Assembly: GCA_017609645.1 (NCBI GenBank)
Contig: JAFCDQ010000001.1
Location: forward strand, 515,718-579,717
Origin: Candidatus Woesearchaeota archaeon
GTDB lineage: Archaea > Nanobdellota > Nanobdellia > Woesearchaeales > ARS49
Reading direction: 5' to 3'
DNA length: 64,000 nucleotides
The notes under the pieces are model-generated. The model did no database searches and was not told the DNA's origin. It was given only the letters and a program-made list of their open reading frames with translations. Shown here in pieces: positions 23,090-31,409 of the stretch (position 1 is the first letter of the stretch; every line of letters begins with the position of its first letter). The translations under genes and the position numbers were made by a program.

Positions 23090-24949
23090 ATGGCTAAGAA
23101 AAAAACAACCAAATCAAATAAAAAAGAAAAAGAGAAAAAACCTAAAGATGAAAGACAAGAAATGCTGAAAGAAATTCAGAAAAGACTGCCTAAAGAAGTC
23201 CAGGAAAAAATTGAAAAATTAAAACCAAAACTTGATACTTTCAAAAAAGCAATAATTTCTAAATTTGACAAATACATAATGGGTATTGCGTTATTGCCAA
23301 CACCTAAACATTTTCCTAGAGACATGAGCGAAAAAGATGTTGAGAAAGAGAAGAAAAAGAATAATATATTGGTGCTTATTGATGATTCAGAGCCAACTAA
23401 AATGTCTAAAGGAGAATTAAAAGAAAAACTTTCTGTTATAATTAATGAAGTTGCAAAAGAGACTGACGAAAGTTTCACGCCTCAAACCTTACTGCTTACA
23501 GAAGTTTGGCAGAATTGTTATGACGGCAAGTATGAACTTTTGCCATTAATTGCATTATCAGCGCCTATTTATGATACAGGTATGCTTGCTGCAATTAAAA
23601 TAGCAGAACTGCATAAGTCTATGGTTATCAAGAAATTTGAAAAATACATTATAACTTATGCATTAGTTGGAAGTATTGTCCAAGGTAAGGCAACCCCAAC
23701 AAGTGATATTGATGTTTTTCTTGTAATAGACGATACAGATGTCAAAAAAATGAGCAGAGCAGAATTAAAAGACAAGCTCAGGGCTATTATAATTGGCATG
23801 GGCATGGAAGCTGGTGAAATGACAGGAATCAGAAACAAGATTAATATTCAGGTCTATATTTTGACAGACTTCTGGGATTCTTTGAAAGAAGCTAATCCAG
23901 TTATCTTTACAATGTTAAGAGATGGTGTACCCTTCTATGACAGAGGAACATTCATGCCATGGAAACAATTGCTAAAGATGGGAAAAATAAAACCATCAAC
24001 AGAAGCAATTGATATGTACATGAGTTCTGGAGAGCAAATGCTTGACAGAGTAAAAGGAAAGCTTAAAGAGATGGGAACAGAAGATTTCTTCTGGAGTATC
24101 TTCACTCCTTCACAAGCTGCTTTAATGTTGTATGGAGTTCCGCCTCCTACCCCTAAAGAACTTGCAGGTTTATTGAGAGAAATCTTTGTAAAGAAAGAAA
24201 AAATGCTTTCTGAAGATGATATAAAAATCCTTGAAAAAGTTCTTGACTATAGAAAAGGTGTCGAGCATGGAACAATCAAGGAAATAACAGGAAAAGAACT
24301 CGATGAAATGCTTGAAATGAGCCAGAAATATATGAAAAGATTGAAGCTGTTGTTCGGCCAGATTGAAAGAAAGAAAGATCAGGAACAGATGCAGGAAATC
24401 TCTGAACATGTTGCGACAGCAATAAGAGATGTTTTAAGTTATGAAAATGTGACCAGAGTTCCTGAAACAAAGATGGTGGAAATATTCAACAAGGAATTAG
24501 TAGAAACAGGAAAAGTTCCTGCAAATCTCTTGAGACTTGTAAAATCAGTCTTTGCTCTGCAAAAGAAAAAAGAATTAGCAAAGATAGACATACAAAAATT
24601 CAAGAAAGAAGCAAAAGAATTGCTGAAATTCCTGATAGAATATTTGCAGAGAAAAAGAGCAAAAGATCTTGAAAGAGCCAAACTTAGAGTAAAATATGGC
24701 GAAAAACTTGCTGAAGTAACTTTGCTTGGCAATAAAGCTTTCTTAATAATGGATGTTACAGCTGACAATAAAGAAATGAAAGTTGCAGACGTTAACAAAG
24801 ATGGAAGCCTTGCGAACTTAAAGAAAGCAAAAGAAGAAGATTATGAAAGATCTCTTGCAAAAGTAGCAGTTCCAGTCAAAGTAGAACTAAGCGACTCTTT
24901 ATTCAAAAGCTTAGAAGGAATATTTGGAACTTATGAACTGATTCTTTAA
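23090..24949 (+). CDS. two-domain nucleotidyltransferase-like protein
   Basis: 619 aa, cytoplasmic, very Lys-rich at the N-terminus. Residues about 190-300 form a MNT/pol-beta-type nucleotidyltransferase core: GSIVQGKATPTSDIDVFLVID (GS plus DxD), then LTDFWDSLKEANPVIFTMLRDGVPFYDRG. Residues about 60-165 look like a degenerate copy (NILVLIDDSEP, TEVWQNCYDGKYELLPLIALSAPIYDTG) lacking the GS motif. A helical C-terminal half follows (FWSIFTPSQAALMLYGVPPPTPKELAGLL). Its second half resembles the 268-aa gene at 26605-27411. Substrate unknown; it could modify RNA, protein or nucleotides. Confidence 0.7.
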   Translation: MAKKKTTKSNKKEKEKKPKDERQEMLKEIQKRLPKEVQEKIEKLKPKLDTFKKAIISKFDKYIMGIALLPTPKHFPRDMSEKDVEKEKKKNNILVLIDDSEPTKMSKGELKEKLSVIINEVAKETDESFTPQTLLLTEVWQNCYDGKYELLPLIALSAPIYDTGMLAAIKIAELHKSMVIKKFEKYIITYALVGSIVQGKATPTSDIDVFLVIDDTDVKKMSRAELKDKLRAIIIGMGMEAGEMTGIRNKINIQVYILTDFWDSLKEANPVIFTMLRDGVPFYDRGTFMPWKQLLKMGKIKPSTEAIDMYMSSGEQMLDRVKGKLKEMGTEDFFWSIFTPSQAALMLYGVPPPTPKELAGLLREIFVKKEKMLSEDDIKILEKVLDYRKGVEHGTIKEITGKELDEMLEMSQKYMKRLKLLFGQIERKKDQEQMQEISEHVATAIRDVLSYENVTRVPETKMVEIFNKELVETGKVPANLLRLVKSVFALQKKKELAKIDIQKFKKEAKELLKFLIEYLQRKRAKDLERAKLRVKYGEKLAEVTLLGNKAFLIMDVTADNKEMKVADVNKDGSLANLKKAKEEDYERSLAKVAVPVKVELSDSLFKSLEGIFGTYELIL

Positions 24950-24982
24950 TTTTTTTATTTTTATTTTTTATTTTTTTAATAA
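24950..24982 (+). terminator. T-rich archaeal terminator
   Basis: ATTTTTTTATTTTTATTTTTTATTTTTTTAA follows the stop codon of the nucleotidyltransferase-like gene. Consecutive oligo-T runs on the coding strand are the usual archaeal intrinsic terminator. The next TATA box begins right after it. Confidence 0.6.
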
Positions 24983-25029
24983 CATTTATAAGTGCTAAAA
25001 CTATATTATTCTAAAAAAGAGGTTGAACT

Positions 25030-26232
25030 ATGTCGCCATTATTGATGATACTGATAGCATTAGTATTAGCTTTTATTCTCTCAGAGATATTCAAGATGCT
25101 TGGCCTGCCAAGAGTTGTTGGACAAATCACTGCAGGAATAATTCTAGGAATAGGGTCCATCAAGATGGTTGTTTTCAGTGTTGAAAACTATGAAGTTCTG
25201 ACTTTTCTCGCAAATCTAGGAGTAATTTTATTATTTTATTATCTTGGATTAGAACTTGACTTACGTTCTTTTGCAAAGCACATAAAGAGATCTGTGACAA
25301 TATCTCTCTTTAAAGCATTAACACCGTTGATTGCAGGTTTTCTCATAATGAAATATGCATTAGGATTTAATGCATTAAGCAGTTTGATGATAGGCTTGGC
25401 ATTATCTGCAGGAGCTCAATCAGTGTCTATTGACTTGCTTGAAGAACTAAAGATGCTGAAATCAAAAATAGGTACGATGATAGTGCGTGTAGGAGTAATA
25501 ACTGATATGTTTGAAATTTTCATAGTAGCTATTATCTTGGCATTATTTCAAATGACTGTTAAACAATTGACAATTACAACTTTAGCGCTTAATATACTCG
25601 CTTTTTTTGTATGTATATTTTTTGCAAGAATATGGTTTATCCCGCACTTCTTTAGATTTTTAGGACCAAAATCAAGTACAGCACGATTCATGGGCGCAAT
25701 GATTGTTGTTCTTTTGATAGTAGCGTTGTCAGATTTTTTCGGACTAGGAACACTAATCGGAGCAATTGTAGCAGGAATACTAATGAGAAGAAGCATATAC
25801 AAAGATGCTAAAATTCCAAACTGGGAAGAACATGACATTGCAAGATCAATTCACATAATTTCTTTTGGTTTTTTAATACCCTTATTCTTTGTCTGGGTAG
25901 GTTTAATGACCGACATAACTTTGATAACTCAACATTATTTCTATGTAATCTTATTCGTCATAATTGTTTTGCTCTTCGGAGTAGGAGGAACTTTACTTGG
26001 AGTGCTCTTATCAAAAGGTAAATTCAAAGAAGGAATTATACTAGGATTTGGTTTAACTCCAAAAGGAGACATTGGTTTTGTCATAGGAGCTCTAGCCTTC
26101 GAAGCAGGGATTATTTCAGAACAAATTTTTACTTCTTTGATTTTAATGGCATTAATTGTGACAATAATATCTCCAATAATATTTAATAAACTAGTTCTGA
26201 AATATGTTAAAAAAAGAGCTTCTCGTCATTAA
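25030..26232 (+). CDS. CPA2-type Na+(K+)/H+ antiporter without RCK domain
   Basis: 400 aa with 12-13 membrane segments and CPA2 family motifs: GLPRVVGQITAGIILG, LLFYYLGLELDL, LMIGLALSAGAQSVSIDLL, GTLIGAIVAGILMRRS, LTPKGDIGFVIGALAFEAG. Unlike the protein at 6364-8082 there is no nucleotide-binding C-terminal domain. It probably contributes to pH and Na+/K+ homeostasis. A Shine-Dalgarno-like AGAGGTTG precedes the ATG and a TATA box (ATTTATAAG, about 24985) lies upstream. Confidence 0.88.
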   Translation: MSPLLMILIALVLAFILSEIFKMLGLPRVVGQITAGIILGIGSIKMVVFSVENYEVLTFLANLGVILLFYYLGLELDLRSFAKHIKRSVTISLFKALTPLIAGFLIMKYALGFNALSSLMIGLALSAGAQSVSIDLLEELKMLKSKIGTMIVRVGVITDMFEIFIVAIILALFQMTVKQLTITTLALNILAFFVCIFFARIWFIPHFFRFLGPKSSTARFMGAMIVVLLIVALSDFFGLGTLIGAIVAGILMRRSIYKDAKIPNWEEHDIARSIHIISFGFLIPLFFVWVGLMTDITLITQHYFYVILFVIIVLLFGVGGTLLGVLLSKGKFKEGIILGFGLTPKGDIGFVIGALAFEAGIISEQIFTSLILMALIVTIISPIIFNKLVLKYVKKRASRH

Positions 26233-26243
26233 CTTTTTTTACT

Positions 26244-26621
26244 TTAACTTAAAGACAGTTGAGGTATCTTTATAACTCTATGCAGAAATTCCATTGTTCT
26301 CAAATTTTTATCTACTTCATTTTCTCCCTTGAAAATTGAAGTATATAATTCATAAGCTTTTACTTCTAAAACACTGCCTTCAAAAAATCTTAAAAATTTA
26401 CTGCGTATTGTTTCTAATAAATACTCAATTCCAGAATCAAGTGCTTCATAGATTGGACTTAAACAATTTTCTAAAGGTTCTTTTATGCAGTTTCCTTTAT
26501 ATTCTTTATAACTGTTTACTCCAAAATATTCTTGTATTTCATCCACCCGAAAACATAAAGAAAGGGGGTTTTTATAAAAGTTTCTTGAATTACTTAATTT
26601 TTCTTTAAGGTCTTTCAACAA
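26244..26621 (-). CDS. hypothetical protein downstream of nucleotidyltransferase gene
   Basis: 125 aa, mixed charge, no membrane segment. The start (TTG 26621 in the track) overlaps the 3' end of the nucleotidyltransferase-like gene by 17 bases; the exact start is unsure. The overlap suggests translational coupling and a functional link with that enzyme. No family recognised. Confidence 0.45.
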   Translation of the reverse strand: MLKDLKEKLSNSRNFYKNPLSLCFRVDEIQEYFGVNSYKEYKGNCIKEPLENCLSPIYEALDSGIEYLLETIRSKFLRFFEGSVLEVKAYELYTSIFKGENEVDKNLRTMEFLHRVIKIPQLSLS

Positions 26622-27411
26622 CTTTCTTCAAATCATTTATGAATTCTTTTGCTCTCTTCTTGTACTTAGAGAATTCATTTCCAGAAATCTTAGTCAATTC
26701 CCTGTGCATAATTTTCTTTGCAAGTTTATAGAAAAATTCCATTGTGATGACATGCTTTTTGTTAAGCAGACCTCTCTTCACTAATTTCTGATCAAGCAAG
26801 CCAGGAACCATTTTAGGAATAGGAGGGACTTCTCCCATTTTCATCAAAGCAGCATGTGACGCATCAATCACTGCCCAATACAAATCAAGAGTGGCCTGCA
26901 CAATATGCCATTCTGCATTCAAAACAGAAGCAGGAGCTCTTGTAAAATAAGTCCAAATACTTTCTTTTGTCGGTCGAATTTTTCCCTGAAACAAAAGCTG
27001 CTGAGCAGGTTCAAAAATACCCACATCAAACAAAGGAACGCCATCTCTTAACATATTAATTACAATTGGATCTCCATTACGAACACTTTCCCAAAAAGAA
27101 GTCAATTTTAATGTTGTAATATGCAGTCTTTTGCTTATTTTTGAGGCGGTGTTTTCTACAATCACCCTATATGATTGAATAACTTCTGGGCTTAGAATTT
27201 GAGTTAAATCGTCAATAAGCAATAAAACATCAATATCTGGCTCATAAACAGGATGCTCAACACGAGCGGTGCTTCCAAACAAAATTGCTGACTTTAAGAA
27301 TGTCTTAAGCTCTACTTCCAAAGCAAGCGCAAACTTTTTTGCAAGCTCATAGTCTGTACTAATAAATTTAGGAATATTAGGATGTTTTCTTTTATCTACC
27401 TTGAACTTCAT
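26605..27411 (-). CDS. nucleotidyltransferase-domain protein
   Basis: 268 aa. The MNT/pol-beta nucleotidyltransferase signature is clear: AILFGSTARVEHPVYEPDIDVLLLID (GS then DxD), followed by FWESVRNGDPIVINMLRDGVPLFDVGIF and a helical C-terminal part with SHAALMKMGEVPPIPKMVPGLL. Both later blocks match the 619-aa protein (FWDSLKEANPVIFTMLRDGVPFYDRG; SQAALMLYGVPPPTPKELAGLL), so the two are paralogues. The C-terminal helical region looks HEPN-like in position but no RxxxxH was confirmed. Substrate unknown. Confidence 0.75.
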   Translation of the reverse strand: MKFKVDKRKHPNIPKFISTDYELAKKFALALEVELKTFLKSAILFGSTARVEHPVYEPDIDVLLLIDDLTQILSPEVIQSYRVIVENTASKISKRLHITTLKLTSFWESVRNGDPIVINMLRDGVPLFDVGIFEPAQQLLFQGKIRPTKESIWTYFTRAPASVLNAEWHIVQATLDLYWAVIDASHAALMKMGEVPPIPKMVPGLLDQKLVKRGLLNKKHVITMEFFYKLAKKIMHRELTKISGNEFSKYKKRAKEFINDLKKVVERP

Positions 27412-27543
27412 ATTCAGCTTTTTAGTCTTCTGTTTTTAATAGGTTTTACTATCACTTAAAAATGACTATTTGTCCTTGCTAGTGTTTTTCTTAATCCTTA
27501 GTAATTCAAAAAGTTTTTATACTGCCTCTTATCAATTTTTTTA

Positions 27544-28086
27544 ATGAAGACTAACTCAGAAAAAACAGAATTAGAACAATTAATCAAACAAATTCTAAAA
27601 CCAATTGAAAAAATTGAAGAAACAGAATCGCACGAAAATGAAAAAATTGAAGATTTTTTGGAGGAAATTGATATTGATAAAATAGAGGCGGATGAAAAAG
27701 ACTTTTTAGAAAATCTAGATGAAAATGAAGGAACTTATAATTTATTTATGAAAGAAGTAATGCCTGATTCTTATAAATTAAGATTTGGCTATGGCGGTGA
27801 AGCTTTTGAAGGTTATTATGACAGTGTAATTGAAAGCGTCAGAAAAACAAAAGGAACGTCCTTTAGCAGCATGGGCGCAGAATATGAATACGAAACTCTG
27901 CAAAACTCTCTTGTAATAATAAGATGCGCTAAAGAATTCAAATCAGATGCTTTAGTCCTTGATTCATCAAAAAAAGCTTGTGTAGAAGCAGCCAAAGCAC
28001 AAAGCTTGACATGGTGGCAGGTACTTTATGAATTAGAGAGCAAAGTTATTTTTTGTACACAAAATATAGGTGGTCCGTCCTTTTAA
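27544..28086 (+). CDS. hypothetical acidic protein
   Basis: 180 aa. The N-terminal 65 residues are strongly acidic and probably disordered (ESHENEKIEDFLEEIDIDKIEADEKDFLENLDENEG); the rest looks globular (YKLRFGYGGEAFEGYYDSVIESVRKTKG). A TATA-like TTTTTATACTG precedes the ATG by about 25 bases. Its 3' end overlaps the convergent 205-aa gene by 41 bases. Not recognised. Confidence 0.5.
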   Translation: MKTNSEKTELEQLIKQILKPIEKIEETESHENEKIEDFLEEIDIDKIEADEKDFLENLDENEGTYNLFMKEVMPDSYKLRFGYGGEAFEGYYDSVIESVRKTKGTSFSSMGAEYEYETLQNSLVIIRCAKEFKSDALVLDSSKKACVEAAKAQSLTWWQVLYELESKVIFCTQNIGGPSF

Positions 28087-28663
28087 GAAAGCCTCGAGTA
28101 TCATTTTCAAAATTCTTTAAGTGGACAAAATCCTTATTGTGAAATTCAATTAATTTTTCTATAGTGCTTATTACTTGTTTGTGCGCAGGAAAACTAATGG
28201 TTTCAGGTACATATAAAGCAATTTTTGCTTTTGTCCTCAATAATTTTGGCAGTTTTTTGATGATCCCTTGCGCGCCTCTATAGTCTCGAATATACGTAGG
28301 GTCAATAAAGAAAAAAGAGTTTTCATCTGCAGCTCTTAAATATTTTTTAAAGCTTTTTTGCCATTCACTGTTAATTTCCACATTTTCAAAAACATTTTTT
28401 ATGACTTCACTTAATTTTTTCTTTCTTTCTTTGTCTTTCTCATTTAAGTGTGCTTCATAGCTTTCTGTTCTTTTTTGTATTGTGTTCAAAACAAGAAAAC
28501 TTGATCCTTCATATGATTCGCCATTTTCTAGTCTATAAATGCCTTCTCCTGAATGGAATTCAAAAAATTTAAAATGATTTTTATTAGATGTATCTGAAAC
28601 AAAAAGCCAAAGATTATATTTCTTGAATTCTTCAGTTTGATTATTGGGAGTATATCCGACCAT
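28046..28663 (-). CDS. hypothetical protein, methyltransferase-like features
   Basis: 205 aa. FKFFEFHSGEGIYRLENGESYEGSSFLVLN and a later FFFIDPTYIRDYRGAQGIIKKL recall the SAM-binding loop and DPxY catalytic motif of N6-adenine-type methyltransferases or the TcmP (three-Cys-motif partner) family, but the match is weak. It lies one base downstream of the wHTH-Nudix gene on the same strand, so the two are co-transcribed. Function uncertain. Confidence 0.5.
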   Translation of the reverse strand: MVGYTPNNQTEEFKKYNLWLFVSDTSNKNHFKFFEFHSGEGIYRLENGESYEGSSFLVLNTIQKRTESYEAHLNEKDKERKKKLSEVIKNVFENVEINSEWQKSFKKYLRAADENSFFFIDPTYIRDYRGAQGIIKKLPKLLRTKAKIALYVPETISFPAHKQVISTIEKLIEFHNKDFVHLKNFENDTRGFLKRTDHLYFVYKK

Positions 28664-28664
28664 T

Positions 28665-29369
28665 TTACTTTACTTTCATGTCTGTTAATTCACCATTGCC
28701 CTTGTCAGTCATCATCACTTCCTTATATGTAAATCTCTTGTCAAGAAGTTCTTTAATCATGAGCGTATCAGAAGGAATTATCTTTGCTGGAAGGTTGTTT
28801 AAGTCGAACCAGTCAAGTTCACCTTCTTCTCCGTGGTTCAAGTCTGTTTTTTTGGTGGATAACTCACATAAGAATAAAACAAACGCGTGCTTCACTAAAT
28901 CTTTTTCTTTTACTCTCTCATGTAAAACTCCGCGAATTCCTTCAAAACTACAATCAAGTCCTGTCTCTTCTTTAGCTTCTCGCAGAGCGCATTCTTCTAT
29001 AGATTCATTTAATCTTAATTTGCCGCCAATCATTCCCCAATAACCCTGATAGGGTCTTTTAGCTCTTCTCAACAAACAAATTTTATTCTTATTTGTTATA
29101 GCCGCCACAATTACTGTCAAAGGACCTTTTTCTTTTCCTGTAATATGTGCAAAAAAAGGAATCATTTGTTCTGCTTCTTTTGTTAAAAGATAATATTCAC
29201 CATCTTTTTCAAGAATTTTCTCTTTAAGCATAGCATTTAAGTGATAACTGAGAGAATTTGAAGGTATGTTGAGAATTTTTTCTATTTCATTAAATTTCAA
29301 CATTCTTTTTTTTACAAATAGATTGAATATTTCTTCTCTTTCCTTTTTAGCAAGATTTTTTTCCATCAT
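28665..29369 (-). CDS. winged-helix / Nudix fusion protein
   Basis: 234 aa. Residues about 8-65 form a winged helix-turn-helix (EEIFNLFVKKRMLKFNEIEKILNIPSNSLSYHLNAMLKEKILEKDGEYYLL). Residues about 82-220 form a Nudix hydrolase with the complete box GGKLRLNESIEECALREAKEETGLDC (115-140; consensus Gx5Ex7REUxEExGU). Such fusions are known as metabolite-sensing regulators (NrtR-like order is reversed) or as hydrolases of nucleoside diphosphate derivatives. Whether this one regulates or hydrolyses cannot be told; catalytic Glu residues are intact. Confidence 0.83.
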   Translation of the reverse strand: MMEKNLAKKEREEIFNLFVKKRMLKFNEIEKILNIPSNSLSYHLNAMLKEKILEKDGEYYLLTKEAEQMIPFFAHITGKEKGPLTVIVAAITNKNKICLLRRAKRPYQGYWGMIGGKLRLNESIEECALREAKEETGLDCSFEGIRGVLHERVKEKDLVKHAFVLFLCELSTKKTDLNHGEEGELDWFDLNNLPAKIIPSDTLMIKELLDKRFTYKEVMMTDKGNGELTDMKVK

Positions 29370-29427
29370 TTTGTTTAAAGAACAAATTCCTTAATATAAT
29401 TTTCCTCAAGAAAGTTTGAGTATGGTT

Positions 29428-30141
29428 TCAATTTTCTTCTACTTTTTCTAACACAAAAGCTCTATTTCTCTTATCGCTATCAGGAAAAGGCTGTCTGTAG
29501 CATTGTATTGAAGTGTCAACCCATGCCTTGAAACCAAGTTTTTTTACAGCATCCTCAAAAAAAGAAATTGATTCTGAAAGAACTTTGTAAGGTTTTCTAA
29601 AACTTACTCTCTCTATGACATCTCTTTTCACAAGACAACAGCTTAATGCCGCAGCACCCACTTCAATCATCATTTCCTGAATTAATGCTTCTGGTCTTAA
29701 TAAATTAAGAAAACCTTCGTGTTCAGAAACTTTGTAAATAGGAGGGGCAAAAATCTTTTCTCCTGCAATTATCATGAAATTCAAGTAAGCCGCAGTTATT
29801 ATCTCCTTATCTTTTTCTAATAATTTAACTAAAATATTTCTTGGCAGAATCATATCTGAATCAAGAAACAAAATATGATCATAATTCTTATTTGTTATAA
29901 AATACTCTCGGGCCAAGTTTTTATTACTTATTGCCTGTTCTAATTCTTTTAAACATTCTTCTGAATTCTTAAGAACTTTAAATTTCGTTTCTGTCAGTTT
30001 CATAAAATATTTATAATTTCTTTTTGAAATTAAAAAAACCACATCAAATTTACCTTTTAATTTCTTGAATTGTGCTGTGAACTTGTCAAATAAATGCACA
30101 TTATTATCGTCAGGACTTACCACAATCAATGTTTTTGCCAT
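29428..30141 (-). CDS. GT-A-like glycosyltransferase family protein
   Basis: 237 aa, soluble. An N-terminal beta-alpha unit (TLIVVSPDDNNVHLFDKF) and the DxD-containing segment YDHILFLDSDMILPRNILVKLLE (about 90-112) are typical of GT-A nucleotide-sugar transferases; AAALSCCLVKRDVIERV and the later FFEDAVKKLGFKAWVDTSIQC fit the acceptor side of GT2-like enzymes. Donor and acceptor are unknown; surface protein glycosylation is possible given the many N-glycosylation sequons encoded downstream. Single gene with a short TATA-containing upstream region. Confidence 0.65.
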   Translation of the reverse strand: MAKTLIVVSPDDNNVHLFDKFTAQFKKLKGKFDVVFLISKRNYKYFMKLTETKFKVLKNSEECLKELEQAISNKNLAREYFITNKNYDHILFLDSDMILPRNILVKLLEKDKEIITAAYLNFMIIAGEKIFAPPIYKVSEHEGFLNLLRPEALIQEMMIEVGAAALSCCLVKRDVIERVSFRKPYKVLSESISFFEDAVKKLGFKAWVDTSIQCYRQPFPDSDKRNRAFVLEKVEEN

Positions 30142-30240
30142 TTTAACTAGATTTATAGGCTCTGTTTTAAATATTTTGTTTTTTCAGAAGAGAAAAGCTT
30201 AAAAAAAGACCTGGAATCCCTCTTTTAATAGGGGTTGAAG

Positions 30241-30747
30241 ATGAATAAAACTATTGATGATTTATTTGAAGATATTTTCAGATATAAAGAATATAATAAA
30301 CAATTCAAACGCAAGGTTTTGGGTGATTGTGAATTTGTCAGACCTATTGGAGAGTTTGAAAAAAATATGCCTTATATTATTTCTAATCTTCAATATACTG
30401 TGCAAAAGACTTTAGATCATTTTGATAATTGCGAAAAAGTTGAAAATTGGCTTTATAAGATTATCACTAAAATTGATGCAGCGCTTGTTCAGAATATAGA
30501 GAATACTGAACGTTTGCCTAAATATTTAGATAAGTTGAAGTTCATAGAAGAACATCATAAGAAATTTAACAAAGAGAATGGAAAATTAACGAAAGAACTC
30601 TGCCGTATCACAAATAAAATTGTTGAAAGTAAAATAAATTTTTATTCAGCATGTAAAATCGTTTTTCAACATGTTGAACAGTTAGAAAAAGCATATAAGA
30701 AGAATATTTTTTATTCTTTTAAGAAATTTTTCAAAAAAGCTAGTTAA
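30241..30747 (+). CDS. helical hypothetical protein
   Basis: 168 aa from ATG 30241, which has AGGGGTTG as Shine-Dalgarno; the track's TTG at 30235 falls inside it. The sequence looks all-helical with many Lys/Asn/Phe residues and ends in a basic patch (SFKKFFKKAS). It is followed one base later by the CYTH gene, so they are co-transcribed. PhoU/DUF47-like in general character, but no signature supports that. Confidence 0.5.
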   Translation: MNKTIDDLFEDIFRYKEYNKQFKRKVLGDCEFVRPIGEFEKNMPYIISNLQYTVQKTLDHFDNCEKVENWLYKIITKIDAALVQNIENTERLPKYLDKLKFIEEHHKKFNKENGKLTKELCRITNKIVESKINFYSACKIVFQHVEQLEKAYKKNIFYSFKKFFKKAS

Positions 30748-30748
30748 G

Positions 30749-31276
30749 ATGAAAGAAATTGAAATAAAATCATTGCTCACAAGAGAGAAATATGACTCAC
30801 TTAAAGAAATTCTTCCCCAGAAATTCAAAAAGATTAATGAAGATTCTATAACTACAGTTCGTTTCAAACCAAAAGACATTAGAGTAAGATTTTCTGACAA
30901 GATTAATGAACTTGTTTTTAAAGATGGAGATCCAACTACTTTTTCCAGAAACGAGATTTCTATTAATCTCAAGGACAGGGATGAATGTCAGAAAATGATT
31001 TCTTTGCTTAGACATATTGGATTTAATGATGATCCTGCGTGGATTCAGCACAAGCATGAGTTTATTTGTGAACATAATGGCCATGAATACACTCTTTCTC
31101 TACAGCATATAGAGAATTTTGCTTATTTACTTGAAGCAGAGATTATTGCTGATTCTGAAGAGCAGCATATTTCAAATCTTAAACAGATATTAACTGATTT
31201 AGATTGTACGATTATTGATGCAGAAGAGTTTAAAGCTAAGATAAATGAGTATATTAAGAATTTCTCAAAGAAATAA
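30749..31276 (+). CDS. CYTH-like (triphosphate tunnel) domain protein
   Basis: 175 aa. It begins EIEIKSLLTREKYD, the ExExK signature of the CYTH superfamily (adenylate cyclase class IV/thiamine triphosphatase), and later has DIRVRFSDK, LVFKDGD and YLLEAEIIAD, the beta strands lining the tunnel with alternating Arg/Lys and Glu residues. CYTH enzymes act on triphosphorylated substrates using two metal ions. The specific substrate is unknown. Co-transcribed with the helical protein upstream; it converges with the rps7-linked operon directly at its stop. Confidence 0.72.
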   Translation: MKEIEIKSLLTREKYDSLKEILPQKFKKINEDSITTVRFKPKDIRVRFSDKINELVFKDGDPTTFSRNEISINLKDRDECQKMISLLRHIGFNDDPAWIQHKHEFICEHNGHEYTLSLQHIENFAYLLEAEIIADSEEQHISNLKQILTDLDCTIIDAEEFKAKINEYIKNFSKK

Positions 31277-31402
31277 TTATTCTTCCTCTTCTTCTGCTTT
31301 TTTCTTAAGTTCTTCTAATTCTTCGTCATCTTTCTTCTCTATCTCTTCCCATAACTCTTTGACTTCGTCTTCTTCACTCTTTTTTTTCTTTTCTTCAGTC
31401 AT
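31277..31402 (-). CDS. 41-aa highly charged protein at the end of the RNA polymerase/ribosomal operon
   Basis: Too short for the ORF track. The minus strand encodes MTEEKKKKSEEDEVKELWEE, continuing as an almost pure Glu/Lys/Asp helix to an all-Glu end. Its ATG lies 7 bases downstream of the rps7 stop, in the same direction and with no promoter between, so it is the last gene of the operon. Its stop abuts the CYTH stop. A charged helical tail peptide; function unknown. Low-complexity composition means coding is not certain. Confidence 0.5.
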   Translation of the reverse strand: MTEEKKKKSEEDEVKELWEEIEKKDDEELEELKKKAEEEEE

Positions 31403-31409
31403 TTTAGAA

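Noticed and set aside
24170-24798. Several minus-strand ORFs opposite the 619-aa gene
   Set aside because: Phe/Leu/Ser-rich shadows of a Lys/Glu-rich coding strand.
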